Of a DNA stretch of 64,000 nt, positions 1 to 8,562 are shown in pieces. The notes beneath the pieces are model-generated. The model was not told the origin of the DNA and made no database searches. It was given only the letters and a program-made list of their open reading frames with translations. The DNA is taken from the NCBI RefSeq assembly GCF_005860775.1, contig NZ_VCHQ01000026.1:124001-188000 (forward strand), written 5' to 3'. Source of the stretch: Klebsiella indica. GTDB taxonomy: Bacteria > Pseudomonadota > Gammaproteobacteria > Enterobacterales > Enterobacteriaceae. The first letter of the stretch is position 1. Each line of letters begins with the position of its first letter. The position numbers and the translations under genes are program-made.

Positions 1-1
1 T

Positions 2-127
2 GCTGTTATTATCCGTCGGCGCCAGCCCTATTCAGTGCATGGCCTAACAGAGGTATTGGTGCAGCTACGCTGGGCCTACCGTGCGCTGAATCAGCCAGAT
101 GATAATTTAACGGGGCGGGGCGTTTGA
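2..127 (+). CDS. 3' end of an unidentified gene
   Basis: An open frame enters from the left edge and stops with TGA at 125-127. About 41 residues are visible, ending in NLTGRGV and rich in Arg, Gln and Leu. I do not recognise the family. The neighbouring ortT/ydcX gene suggests the region next to srfABC in Salmonella, but that is only a synteny guess. Sequence to the left would settle it. Confidence 0.4.
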   Translation, partial: AVIIRRRQPYSVHGLTEVLVQLRWAYRALNQPDDNLTGRGV

Positions 128-143
128 CTTCCTGTCGCGGCTC

Positions 144-422
144 ATGCGAACATTCGGCGCAATATGTGACTTGGTCGTTGATATTATTTTGAATAAAATA
201 GCGTGTATTCTTTTTGTCGCTTGTGCCACCGCGATTGTCTACGGAAATTTTCCAGCCAGGCGAATCATTGGATGTGAAAAGCAGGGTGTTACGGAATCTA
301 TCTGTGTTGCAGCGGAGTGGGATAGTGAGAAGGTCGATCTGTTACCGGCCTGGGATCCTGAAAACCTGAAGATGCTGGCCATACAAAAGAACGAGTCCGC
401 TGCCGGTCCTTTCAAATCATAA
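144..422 (+). CDS. Small putative membrane protein, unknown function
   Basis: This 92-codon frame starts 16 bases after the preceding stop. It has one hydrophobic stretch at about residues 18-35 (from IACILFV to IVYGNF), followed by a polar tail with two cysteines. It could be a single-pass or exported protein. No convincing ribosome binding site precedes the ATG, and a TTG at codon 15 would give a shorter signal-peptide-like form. I recognise no family, and the frame may not be a gene. Confidence 0.35.
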   Translation: MRTFGAICDLVVDIILNKIACILFVACATAIVYGNFPARRIIGCEKQGVTESICVAAEWDSEKVDLLPAWDPENLKMLAIQKNESAAGPFKS

Positions 423-729
423 CATGCAGCTTTTGATGGCTATTTTTTGAGAGCGCATATACGAAATTAAAACTAACAATATCCGGCTGATAAGCACATG
501 CGTTGCGCCAGCATACTCAGAATGATTTTTTGCTAAAGACGTTCGCAACATCATCCATATAAATATTCCTCGACAGGTATAATACCCGCTCACAGATTAC
601 ACTGGCGGATAAAACCGCTTTTAGCGTGAAACCTGCCACCCGCTTTATCACGTGGCAGGCTCTGACCTATTCCGGGATGTGAAAGGGTATTGCGCAGCAC
701 GCTATGACTTGTCAGGGAAGGAAGAAAAA
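423..729. other. Intergenic stretch with no recognised feature
   Basis: About 300 bases between the small membrane protein and ortT. I see no RNA gene and no clear repeat. An upstream in-frame extension of ortT (from 652) exists, but it lacks homology to the family. In particular, no ghoS-like antitoxin frame is present here. Confidence 0.4.
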
Positions 730-903
730 ATGACTTTATACCAGAAAATGCTAATTTTTTATGCTGTTATGGGGTGTATTTGCGCCATAATCAGCTGGTT
801 TTTAACTAAGGATAAACTCTGGGTTCGCCTGCTGGCGGCGTTGCTGATCGGCGCGACCTGGCCGTTTAGCTTTCCGATGGCGCTGCTGATCTCATTGTTC
901 TGA
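730..903 (+). CDS. ortT: OrtT/GhoT-family small membrane toxin
   Basis: A 57-residue protein starting MTLYQKMLIFYAVMG, with two hydrophobic helices separated by a short charged loop and ending FPMALLISLF. Length, the LYQ-MLxFYAVM start, and the WPxSFPxALLxSLF end match OrtT (YdcX) and its paralogue GhoT. Those proteins insert in the inner membrane, collapse the proton motive force and slow growth under stress. An AAGGAAGAAAA ribosome site lies just upstream, favouring this start over the longer frame from 652. No antitoxin frame accompanies it, as expected of orphan OrtT rather than the GhoST pair. Confidence 0.85.
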   Translation: MTLYQKMLIFYAVMGCICAIISWFLTKDKLWVRLLAALLIGATWPFSFPMALLISLF

Positions 904-1000
904 TGGAGACCGGCAGTTAATCTCAGGATAGTCGGGTAAAAAAGAGTCATGTTTAACGGCAGTTATTCGACGAAGGCTTTCTTTTCGCTTTCTTTATCCA

Positions 1001-1036
1001 GGGGAACGGTCACGGGCCACCGTGCATCCGTTCCCC
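1001..1036. terminator. Strong hairpin between ortT and aldehyde dehydrogenase
   Basis: Nested inverted repeat: GGGGAACGG (1001-1009) pairs with CCGTTCCCC (1028-1036), and CACGG (1011-1015) pairs with CCGTG (1020-1024). It lies between convergent genes, so it may end transcription from both sides. No long T-run follows. Confidence 0.55.
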
Positions 1037-1121
1037 CGACGCGCCTTCTGCAGAACGTCAACTTACCGATAGCGTTTTTAATCTCCTGTAAGAATTTAAT
1101 TACCGCTGGCGGCCAGGAAAC

Positions 1122-2555
1122 CTAAAACGGCAGTTCACGCGGGCGAGTTTGCAGCGTGATCCAACGTAACTCAGTAAATTCCGCAATTCCTGCGCGTCCG
1201 CCAAAGCGGCCATAGCCCGAGGCTTTACAGCCGCCGAACGGCATTTGTGCCTCATCATGCACGGTGGGGCCATTAATATGACAAATGCCGGTTTGCAGAT
1301 TTTGCGCCAGATTCCAGGCCCGGGCGCTGTCTGCGCTGTAGATCGCTGACGAGAGGCCATATTCACTGTCGTTGGCGACGGCCAGTGCTTCCGATTCATT
1401 TTGTACGCGAATAATGGATTTCACGGGGCCAAACGACTCTTCACGCCAGATGCGCATTTCCCGGGTTACGCCATCCAGCAACGTGGCGGGCATCTGCGTC
1501 GAACTGGCCGTGCCCCCGGCTAACAGGCGTGCCCCTTTCGCCAGCGCATCTTCGATCAATGCGTTGCAGTGAGCCACGGTTTTCATATCAACGACCGGAC
1601 CGAGAAGGCTGGCGGGCAGGGCGGCAGCCCGGTGGGCAAGCAGGGCTACAAACTCTTCTGCGACGGCCTCATCAACGATGATCCGTTCTGTCGACATACA
1701 AATTTGCCCGGCATTGGCGAATGCACCAAAAATTGCGCCTGCCGCAGCCTGTTCGAGGTCGGCGTCATCCAGTACCAGCAGCGGCGCTTTGCCACCCAGT
1801 TCGAGCACTGCGGGCTTCAGGTGTTCGCCACAGGTGCGGGCGATTATCCTGCCCACCGCAGTGGAACCGGTAAAAGTGACACGGCGCACGGCAGGATGGG
1901 CGATCAATGATGCCACCAGGTCTGGCGCGTCGTCGGGGGTGCAGGTCAGATAGTTGACCACGCCGCCGGGAAAACCCGCGGCCGCAAGGGCATCAATAAT
2001 CAGCCCCTGGGTCGCAGGAGACAACTCTGCGCCTTTAAGAATAACCGCATTGCCGCAGGCCAGCGGTGTGGCAATGGCACGCGTCGCGAGGATCAACGGG
2101 GCATTCCAGGGCGCGATGCTGAGCACTACACCCGCCCCCTGACGGATGCCCATCGCCAGGTTGCCCGGCACATTTGAAGGGATGACCTGGCCCTCAATCT
2201 GGGTCGTCAGCGCGGCGGCTTCGCGCAGAATATCAGCCGACAGATGAACATTAAAGGCGGCCCAGTGTGCCGTTGCCCCGGTTTCCGCCGCCATGGCGGC
2301 AATAAAACGCGCCTCGCGTAACAGGATTTGCTCTGCGGCCTCCAGCAGAAGGCGGCGACGTTCAGCCGGCGGTGTGTCGCGCCATCGCAAAAATGCGCCG
2401 TCAGCGGTATCAGCGCAGCGACGGGCATCCTCCAGGCCAGCGGCGCTGGCAATAGAGGCAATCTCTGCCGTTAATGGGTTGTGACGGGTAAAGGTGGCGT
2501 GAGTGTCGGCATCGTGCCACTGGCCGTTGGTGTACAGATTGCAGGTTATTGTCAT
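1122..2555 (-). CDS. NAD(P)-dependent aldehyde dehydrogenase, vanillin/salicylaldehyde-type
   Basis: A 477-residue aldehyde dehydrogenase, the usual length. It has the active-site glutamate in LELGGKAP, the catalytic cysteine in NAGQICMS, and the FTGSTAVG and EESFGPV motifs. It oxidises an aldehyde to an acid. The FGGCKASGYGRFGG ending and overall pattern resemble vanillin or salicylaldehyde dehydrogenases more than the aminobutyraldehyde enzyme PatD. The start at 2555 is supported by AGGAGAGG just upstream; an in-frame extension to 2660 looks non-coding. It is transcribed alone, diverging from the peptide-binding protein gene. The true substrate is unknown. Confidence 0.85.
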   Translation of the reverse strand: MTITCNLYTNGQWHDADTHATFTRHNPLTAEIASIASAAGLEDARRCADTADGAFLRWRDTPPAERRRLLLEAAEQILLREARFIAAMAAETGATAHWAAFNVHLSADILREAAALTTQIEGQVIPSNVPGNLAMGIRQGAGVVLSIAPWNAPLILATRAIATPLACGNAVILKGAELSPATQGLIIDALAAAGFPGGVVNYLTCTPDDAPDLVASLIAHPAVRRVTFTGSTAVGRIIARTCGEHLKPAVLELGGKAPLLVLDDADLEQAAAGAIFGAFANAGQICMSTERIIVDEAVAEEFVALLAHRAAALPASLLGPVVDMKTVAHCNALIEDALAKGARLLAGGTASSTQMPATLLDGVTREMRIWREESFGPVKSIIRVQNESEALAVANDSEYGLSSAIYSADSARAWNLAQNLQTGICHINGPTVHDEAQMPFGGCKASGYGRFGGRAGIAEFTELRWITLQTRPRELPF

Positions 2556-2825
2556 TGTTAGCCTCTCCTGAGGTGGCGATTTTGCCGAGTGTAGCGGGTT
2601 GCTACGCGGCATAGTGCTAACGGGGCGGTTATCGCCCCCTTTTTTAATAACCTTCTGCAAACATCACATTTATTAGTGAAGCAAAGGTAAAAAAACAGAC
2701 GGATGTTGAATTAATCGGCAACCTGGCAGTTTTTAGCATAACCTGATACCGATTGATTATTTGCCGGTTGAATTCACTTGTGCTGTGATTAGAGCACTTA
2801 TAATAAATTGATAAGGCTTATAACC

Positions 2826-4424
2826 ATGTCTACAAGGAAAACCGTTCTTGCGCTGGCGTTGAGCGCACTATTGCCAACGGCCAGCGTGCTGGCGGCGGGG
2901 AATGACACGTTGGTCTATTGCTCCGAAGCGTCGCCGGAATCTTTTAACCCACAAATTGCCAGCTCAGGGCCTTCTTTTGTCGCCAGTTCACAGGTGCTGT
3001 ATAACCGCCTGATTAACTTCGACCCGGTAAAGAATACGCCAATACCTTCGCTGGCAACCGCATGGACCGTCTCTCCGGACGGCAAAACCTGGACTTTCAC
3101 TTTGCGTAAGGGCGTGAAATTCAACAGTAATAAATATTTTAAGCCGACCCGTGATTTCAACGCCGATGATGTCCTGTTCTCAGTTCTGCGCCAGAAAGAT
3201 GATAAACACCCGTACCACAATGTTTCGCAAGGGCATTATGAGTATTTCCACGATGTCGGCCTGGATAAGCTGATTAAAGAGGTCAAAAAGATCGATGATT
3301 ACCACGTACAGTTTGTCCTCAACGAGCCGAACGCGGCCTTTCTTGCCGACTGGGGGATGGATTTTGCCTCGATCCTTTCTGCCGAATATGCCGATGCGAT
3401 GCTGAAAAAAGGCACGCCGGAATATGTTGATACCTGGCCTGTCGGCACAGGCCCTTACGCGCTGCAGCAATATAAAGCGGATTCACTGATTCGTTATATC
3501 GCCAACCCGCACTACTGGGAAGGCCCCGTCCCGACCAAACATCTGATTTTCTCGATCACACCAAACGTCGAGACGCGTCTGGCGAAGCTGCAAACCAACG
3601 AATGCCAGATTATTCCGGCACCGTCGCCGGTACAGTTCCCGCTAATTAAAGGCAATAAAGACCTGGCGCTCCATTCGGTGGAAGCGCTGAACGTTGGCTA
3701 TCTGGCGTTTAACACCGAGAAAAAACCGTTTGATAATGTGCTGGTACGTCAGGCGCTTAACTACGCCACTGACAAACAGGCGATCGTAAAAGCGGTCTTT
3801 CTGGATTCCGGCAGGGTAGCGAAATCGCCGATCCCGGCCAATATGCTCGGTTATAAGCAGGATCTGCCGGATTACAGCTATGATCCGCAAAAAGCGAAAG
3901 CGCTGCTTAAGCAGGCCGGGCTGCAAAACGGCGCTGAAGTGACCCTGTGGTCCATGCCGGTGCAGCGCCCGTATAACCCAAATTCGCGGCGTATCGCGGA
4001 GATGATCCAGAGCGACTGGAGCAAGGTAGGGGTTAAAGCTAAAATCGTCACTTATGAATGGGGTGAATACCTTGCGGGGATGCGTAAAGGTGAGCACGAC
4101 AGCGCGCTGTTTGGCTGGATGTCCGATAATGGCGATCCGGATAATTTCGCCGGTACGCTGTTAAGTTGCGACAATATTAAGACCGGCTCTAACGTCGCCC
4201 GCTGGTGCGATAAGTCATATGATGCGCTGGTGAAAAAGGCTATCCTGGTCAGTGACCCGCAGGAACGCGCCAGACTATATGGTCAGGCGCAGGACATTTT
4301 TTACCAGCAGGCCCCCTGGATCACGCTGGCAACTGGTAAAACCTTCTACGCCACGCGCAGTAACGTCAGTGGCTATAGCGTGAGCCTGATGGGCAGCGAT
4401 TTTTCCAAAGTAAAACTTAATTAA
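2826..4424 (+). CDS. Periplasmic dipeptide/oligopeptide-binding protein (DppA/SapA-like)
   Basis: A 532-residue ABC solute-binding protein of family 5. It has an N-terminal signal peptide (about residues 1-24, ending SVLAA) and family motifs such as LATAWTVSPDGKTWTF, VGTGPYAL and VRQALNYATDKQAIV. It would bind peptides or a peptide-like ligand in the periplasm. No permease or ATPase genes follow, so it either shares a distant transporter such as Dpp or acts alone. The next gene, ydcY, starts 17 bases downstream with its own strong ribosome site. The start at 2826 begins a classic signal peptide; the frame opens earlier at 2808. Confidence 0.88.
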   Translation: MSTRKTVLALALSALLPTASVLAAGNDTLVYCSEASPESFNPQIASSGPSFVASSQVLYNRLINFDPVKNTPIPSLATAWTVSPDGKTWTFTLRKGVKFNSNKYFKPTRDFNADDVLFSVLRQKDDKHPYHNVSQGHYEYFHDVGLDKLIKEVKKIDDYHVQFVLNEPNAAFLADWGMDFASILSAEYADAMLKKGTPEYVDTWPVGTGPYALQQYKADSLIRYIANPHYWEGPVPTKHLIFSITPNVETRLAKLQTNECQIIPAPSPVQFPLIKGNKDLALHSVEALNVGYLAFNTEKKPFDNVLVRQALNYATDKQAIVKAVFLDSGRVAKSPIPANMLGYKQDLPDYSYDPQKAKALLKQAGLQNGAEVTLWSMPVQRPYNPNSRRIAEMIQSDWSKVGVKAKIVTYEWGEYLAGMRKGEHDSALFGWMSDNGDPDNFAGTLLSCDNIKTGSNVARWCDKSYDALVKKAILVSDPQERARLYGQAQDIFYQQAPWITLATGKTFYATRSNVSGYSVSLMGSDFSKVKLN

Positions 4425-4441
4425 GCTGCAAGGAGATATGC

Positions 4442-4675
4442 ATGTCGCATCTGGATGAGGTCATCGCCCGCGTGGATGCCGCAATTGCGGAAGGCGTCAT
4501 TAGCCATATGAATGAACTGCTGATTGCCCTGAGCGATGACGCCGGGCTGGGACGTGAAGAGCGGTATAGCCAACAGCAGCATTTACGTACGGCTATTGCT
4601 CAACATGGGCGCCAACAGCAAGAGGCGCAGGACGCGCGCCGGGAGCACCTGACCCGCGGCGGCGAGATTCACTAA
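4442..4675 (+). CDS. ydcY: YdcY, DUF2526 family
   Basis: A 77-residue hydrophilic, mostly helical protein starting MSHLDEVIARVDAAI. Sequence and length match YdcY of E. coli. Function is unknown. AAGGAGAT lies seven bases before the ATG. It probably shares a transcript with the upstream peptide-binding gene (17-base gap). Confidence 0.92.
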   Translation: MSHLDEVIARVDAAIAEGVISHMNELLIALSDDAGLGREERYSQQQHLRTAIAQHGRQQQEAQDARREHLTRGGEIH

Positions 4676-4729
4676 ATACGCCTCATTGCCTGTTTTAATC
4701 GCGAGATGATTACAGGCGTAAATTCCGCG

Positions 4730-5179
4730 CTAAAACTGGCGTCTGGCCACCAGCCAGGCGCCAGCCACCAGCATCACCGCGCCACAGAGCGGGCCGATGA
4801 GCGCGCGAATTGGGACGTTGTGCGCACGAAGCAGATCAATCACCAACCCGCCGACCAACTGGCTGGCAATCAACAGCGCAATCGTCGTCGTCGCCCCGAC
4901 GTGCTGGTAGCCGTTGATGCTGGCAAAGACAAAAAACGATCCCAGCAGGCCAGGAATGAGCGTCCACCACTTTACGCTGTACGCCAGTTCCTGAAACCCG
5001 GCAACGCCATGACGTAGCGCCAGTATCGTTACGAATATCACAATTCCCACCAGCGAGTTGAGCAGCATCGCAATCAAAATCGTGGAAGCGGACTGGGTGA
5101 TTCGCACCATCAGCGTATTCTGCAAGACCAGCCCGACGCCAGCGGCAATCAGGCAGGCCAGGGTCAGCGACTGATTCAT
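4730..5179 (-). CDS. ydcZ: YdcZ, DMT-superfamily membrane protein
   Basis: A 149-residue protein with about five hydrophobic segments (DUF606 half-size drug/metabolite transporter). It matches YdcZ in length, in the NTLMVRITQSASTILIAM region and in the GAWLVARR ending. The substrate is unknown. Its ATG overlaps the stop of mnaT (5176-5179), so the two are translationally coupled. The genes ydcY and ydcZ converge here as in E. coli. Confidence 0.9.
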   Translation of the reverse strand: MNQSLTLACLIAAGVGLVLQNTLMVRITQSASTILIAMLLNSLVGIVIFVTILALRHGVAGFQELAYSVKWWTLIPGLLGSFFVFASINGYQHVGATTTIALLIASQLVGGLVIDLLRAHNVPIRALIGPLCGAVMLVAGAWLVARRQF

Positions 5180-5694
5180 GCGCTGCCGTCCGGATCGCGG
5201 CGATCGTCGAGCTGGAGTTGCATAAAGGTCAGATCCAGCCAGCGACCAAATTTTGTGCCTACCTGCGGCATTTGTCCGGTCGTGATAAAGCCGAGGGCCT
5301 TATGCAGATGCAAAGAAGCCTGATTCTGCGCTTCAATGCCCGCGACCATCACGTGTTTGTTCTGGCGCTTCGCTTCGCTAATTAAGGCAACCAGCAGGCT
5401 GCGGCCTGCGCCTTTTCCCTGGTGTTCCGGATGAACATAAACAGAGTGTTCAACGGTATGACGAAACCCGTCAAAGGCACGCCACTCCCCAAACGAGGCA
5501 TATCCGGTAATAATGCCGTTTTGTTCGCTGACCAGTACCGGATAACCGGCCAGTTGTCGGGCCTCAAACCAGGCGATACGGTTATCGGTATCCACGGTTT
5601 TATCATTCCAGATAGCGGCGGTATGCATCACCGCATGGTTGTAGATTTCAGCGATTGCCGCGCAATCATCTCTGCTGGCATGGCGAATGGTCAT
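5176..5694 (-). CDS. mnaT: L-amino acid N-acyltransferase MnaT (YncA)
   Basis: A 172-residue GNAT enzyme matching E. coli MnaT (YncA). That enzyme acetylates methionine sulfone/sulfoximine and some other amino-acid analogues with acetyl-CoA. The acetyl-CoA loop is HQGKGAGRSLL (motif Q-x-x-G-x-G). The C-terminal motif VGTKFGRWLDLTFMQLQLD is characteristic. The start at 5694 (MTIRHASRDDC) has GAGG eight bases upstream and matches the family; the extension to 5775 has no homology. It forms an operon with ydcZ. Confidence 0.92.
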   Translation of the reverse strand: MTIRHASRDDCAAIAEIYNHAVMHTAAIWNDKTVDTDNRIAWFEARQLAGYPVLVSEQNGIITGYASFGEWRAFDGFRHTVEHSVYVHPEHQGKGAGRSLLVALISEAKRQNKHVMVAGIEAQNQASLHLHKALGFITTGQMPQVGTKFGRWLDLTFMQLQLDDRRDPDGSA

Positions 5695-5850
5695 GGCGAA
5701 CCTCAATGGTTGTACACTATAGTAGTACGATATTATTACAATAATGGAATTAACGTTGTCATCCGTTTCGGCCATTTTATTTGATAATGTTCAGGAATAA
5801 GGGCTGAGATGCCTGTCGTTATCGGCTTGTTGCCGATAATTTCATACACT

Positions 5851-5865
5851 ATATTGTCACAATAT
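5851..5865. promoter_or_regulatory. Perfect palindrome overlapping the regulator start
   Basis: ATATTGTCACAATAT has 7-base arms around a single C and overlaps the ATG at 5864. A related but weaker element (ATTATTACAATAAT, about 5733-5746) sits nearer mnaT. I infer an operator for autoregulation and possibly control of the divergent mnaT-ydcZ pair by the adjacent XRE-cupin protein. Confidence 0.55.
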
Positions 5866-6439
5866 GACTATCTTAGAAGATAACCTTAACCAGCGCATCA
5901 GCGCACGAATCCGAATCGAGCGGGAGTCCCGGGGCTGGTCGCTGAGCGAGCTGGCGGAGCGGGCGGGGGCTTCGCGGGCGATGATCCACAAGATCGAACG
6001 CGGTGAAAGCAGCCCCACTGCGTCGATGCTTGGGCGACTTTCCGGCGCTTTCGGCATGAGCATGTCGACGCTAATTGCCAGGGCAGAGATGCCTGAAGGC
6101 AAACTCCTGCGTTTTGCTAACCAACCAGTGTGGCACGATCCCCAGAGCCACTATCTGCGCCGTCACGTTTCGCCGCGCAGCGATTTGCCGATTGATCTGG
6201 TGCAGGTGGCGCTACCGCCCGGCAGCGATATTCCGATGCCCGCGGCCTCTTATGCGCAGGCCCGGCAGCTAATCTGGTTACAGCAGGGTGAACTGGTCTT
6301 TATCGAAGGCAACACCCGCCACGAGATGCTGGCGGGAGATTGTCTGGAGTTGGGCCCGCCTGCTGATTGTCGCTTTATTAATGAATCCACGCAGCCCTGC
6401 ACCTACCTGGTGGTTCGCCTGAACCAATCTGCCTCATAA
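5864..6439 (+). CDS. XRE-family regulator with C-terminal cupin domain
   Basis: A 191-residue protein. Residues about 10-65 form a helix-turn-helix (RGWSLSELAERAGASRAMIHKIERGESSPTA region) and about 105-190 a cupin sensor domain. Such proteins repress or activate small metabolic or transport operons in response to a small ligand. It is divergent from mnaT-ydcZ and precedes curA. The ATG has no clear ribosome site and lies inside a palindrome, so translation may be leaderless or start elsewhere. The target and ligand are unknown. Confidence 0.85.
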   Translation: MTILEDNLNQRISARIRIERESRGWSLSELAERAGASRAMIHKIERGESSPTASMLGRLSGAFGMSMSTLIARAEMPEGKLLRFANQPVWHDPQSHYLRRHVSPRSDLPIDLVQVALPPGSDIPMPAASYAQARQLIWLQQGELVFIEGNTRHEMLAGDCLELGPPADCRFINESTQPCTYLVVRLNQSAS

Positions 6440-6504
6440 TGTCAATGCGCTTTGCCCGAAAAGAGGCTAGCCTCAGTACAGGCATGTCAAAAAAGGAGTT
6501 TGTT

Positions 6505-7542
6505 ATGGCTTTCAATCCACAACGCCATCGCCGCTGGCTGCTGGCCTCTCGTCCGCATGGCGAACCAACCAGAGACAACTTCCATCTGGAAGAGGGAGAT
6601 GTCGCTTCTCCGGGGCCCGGGCAACTGCTGCTGCGTAGCGTGTTTTTATCATTAGACCCCTATATGCGTGGCCGAATGAGCGACGCGCCGTCCTACTCGC
6701 CGCCGGTGGCGATTGGCGAGGTGATGGTGGGCGGCACCGTGAGTCGCGTGGTGGAATCAAATCACGCTGATTTTCACCCCGGTGACTGGGTTCTGGCCTA
6801 TAGCGGCTGGCAGGATTATCAACTCTCCGATGGCAGCGGGCTGGTGAAGTTAGGCAAGAACCCTGAACATCCTTCCTGGGCGCTGGGTATTCTTGGAATG
6901 CCTGGTTTTACCGCTTATATGGGATTGCTGGATATTGGTCAGCCGAAGGCGGGCGAAACGCTGGTGGTCGCAGCCGCCACCGGCCCGGTTGGCGCCACCG
7001 TCGGGCAGATCGCGAAGCTGAAAGGTTGCCGCACAGTGGGAATTGCCGGTGGAAGTGAGAAGTGTCGCTATGCAGTAGAAACCCTTGGTTTTGACGTATG
7101 TATCGACCATCGTGCGCCTGATTTTGCGGTTAAATTGCTCGAAGCCTGCCCGCAGGGGATCGATATTTATTATGAAAACGTCGGCGGTAAAGTGTTCGAC
7201 GAAGTGCTACCGCTGTTAAATACCTCGGCCCGGGTACCGGTGTGTGGTCTGATCAGCGGCTACAATGCCACCGCGCTGCCCGATGGGCCGGATCGTCTGC
7301 CGTTGCTGATGGCGACGATCCTGAAAAAACGCATTCGTATGCAAGGGTTTATTATTGGCCAGGACTACGGCCACCGCATTCAGGAATTCCAGCAGGAAAT
7401 GGGGCGCTGGGTGCAGGAAGGGAAAATCAAATACCGCGAGCAGGTGGTCGAAGGGCTTGAGAACGCGCCGCAAACCCTGATTGGTCTGCTGAGAGGCGAG
7501 AATTTCGGTAAGGTGGTGATCCGCGTTTCTCCTGATGATTAA
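6505..7542 (+). CDS. curA: NADPH-dependent curcumin reductase / alkenal-one oxidoreductase CurA
   Basis: A 345-residue zinc-independent MDR-family oxidoreductase matching E. coli CurA (YncB) throughout. Examples are DPYMRGRMSD, GMPGFTAYMGLLDIGQPK, the nucleotide-binding AATGPVGATVGQIAKLKG and IDIYYENVGGKVFD. It reduces alpha,beta-unsaturated ketones such as curcumin with NADPH. The start at 6505 is chosen because AAAGGAG lies seven bases upstream and the protein then matches the family length; the open frame begins at 6439. It converges on the rihA remnant. Confidence 0.93.
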   Translation: MAFNPQRHRRWLLASRPHGEPTRDNFHLEEGDVASPGPGQLLLRSVFLSLDPYMRGRMSDAPSYSPPVAIGEVMVGGTVSRVVESNHADFHPGDWVLAYSGWQDYQLSDGSGLVKLGKNPEHPSWALGILGMPGFTAYMGLLDIGQPKAGETLVVAAATGPVGATVGQIAKLKGCRTVGIAGGSEKCRYAVETLGFDVCIDHRAPDFAVKLLEACPQGIDIYYENVGGKVFDEVLPLLNTSARVPVCGLISGYNATALPDGPDRLPLLMATILKKRIRMQGFIIGQDYGHRIQEFQQEMGRWVQEGKIKYREQVVEGLENAPQTLIGLLRGENFGKVVIRVSPDD

Positions 7543-7550
7543 CGCATTTC

Positions 7551-7570
7551 CCGGCGGCGCAGGCCGCCGG
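7551..7570. terminator. GC-rich hairpin between curA and rihA remnant
   Basis: CCGGCGGC, a GCAG loop and GCCGCCGG form a perfect 8-base-pair stem eight bases after the curA stop. It lies between convergent genes and may serve both. No T-run follows. Confidence 0.55.
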
Positions 7571-7600
7571 TGCGCCGGATAATCGCGAAATAACAACAGA

Positions 7601-7722
7601 TTATGCATAAAACTTCAGCCGTTCGGCCAGCAGGTCAACAAACGCCTGGCGGTCAACATTCAGCATTACTGTGGTCTTCGGCTTCCTGCCGGTCAGGTTA
7701 TAAAAATCGACTACCGTCATTC
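7601..7722 (-). pseudogene. rihA: 3' fragment of rihA-type ribonucleoside hydrolase
   Basis: Reading the minus strand back from TAA at 7601-7603 gives the final 40 codons of a RihA-type enzyme. They run from [14 protein letters not shown] through a [10 protein letters not shown] region to [10 protein letters not shown]. This matches the C terminus of RihA. Homology ends at about 7722, where Tn3 transposase sequence begins. The 5' part of the gene is at 15251-15845 on the same strand, so the insert between them has split one gene. About 50-60 codons of the middle appear lost. Confidence 0.85.
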
Positions 7723-8562
7723 CCTGCGTGTCAGCCGCCCTCGCAGAGCTGGTAAACGCACAAGGGAAAAGACCACTGGCGGCATTCTGGGGAGACGGGA
7801 CAACGTCATCATCAGATGGACAGAATTTCAGAACAGGCAGCTCAGGCCGCTACGGAGGGCAGGTTAACCCGAAATATGGGCAGGAGCCCGGACGACAGTT
7901 TTATACCCATATATCGGATCAATACAGCCCGTTTTACACCTGTATAATCAGTCGAGTCAGGGATTCAACCCATGTGCTGATGGCTTGCTGTACCGCGAAA
8001 GTGACCTGGAAATCAGGGAGCATTACACCGATACCGCGGGTTTCACCGATCATGTCTTTGCCCTGATGCATCTGCAGGGGTTTGCGTTCTGTCCGCGAAT
8101 CAGGGATCTCCACGACAAGAAGCTGTTTATCAAAGGGAAAGCGGGCCAGTACCCGGCGCTTCAGTCACTTATATCAACGACCAGCCTGAATCTGAAAGAG
8201 ATCGAAATTCACTGGCGTGAAGTGCTGCGTCTGGCGACCTCGATAAAGCAGGGAACCGTGACAGCATCTCTGATGCTGAAAAAGCTAGCCAGCTACCCCA
8301 AGCAAAACGGACTTGCCAAAGTACTGAGAGAAATTGGCCGCATTGAGCGAACGCTGTTTATGCTCGACTGGTTCCGCGATCCTGCACTGCGTCGGCGGGT
8401 ACAGGCGGGGCTGAATAAAGGTGAGGCACGTAACGCACTGGCGCGGGCGGTATTTATGCACCGCCTGGGAGAAATCAGGGACAGGAAGCCGGAAAATCAG
8501 AGCTATCGCGCCAGTGGTCTGACGCTTCTGACGGCTGCGATCTCGCTGTGGAATACTGTGTA

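Noticed and set aside
730..903. GhoT of a GhoST type V toxin-antitoxin pair
   Set aside because: No ghoS frame is present, and the sequence and neighbourhood fit OrtT (YdcX) better.
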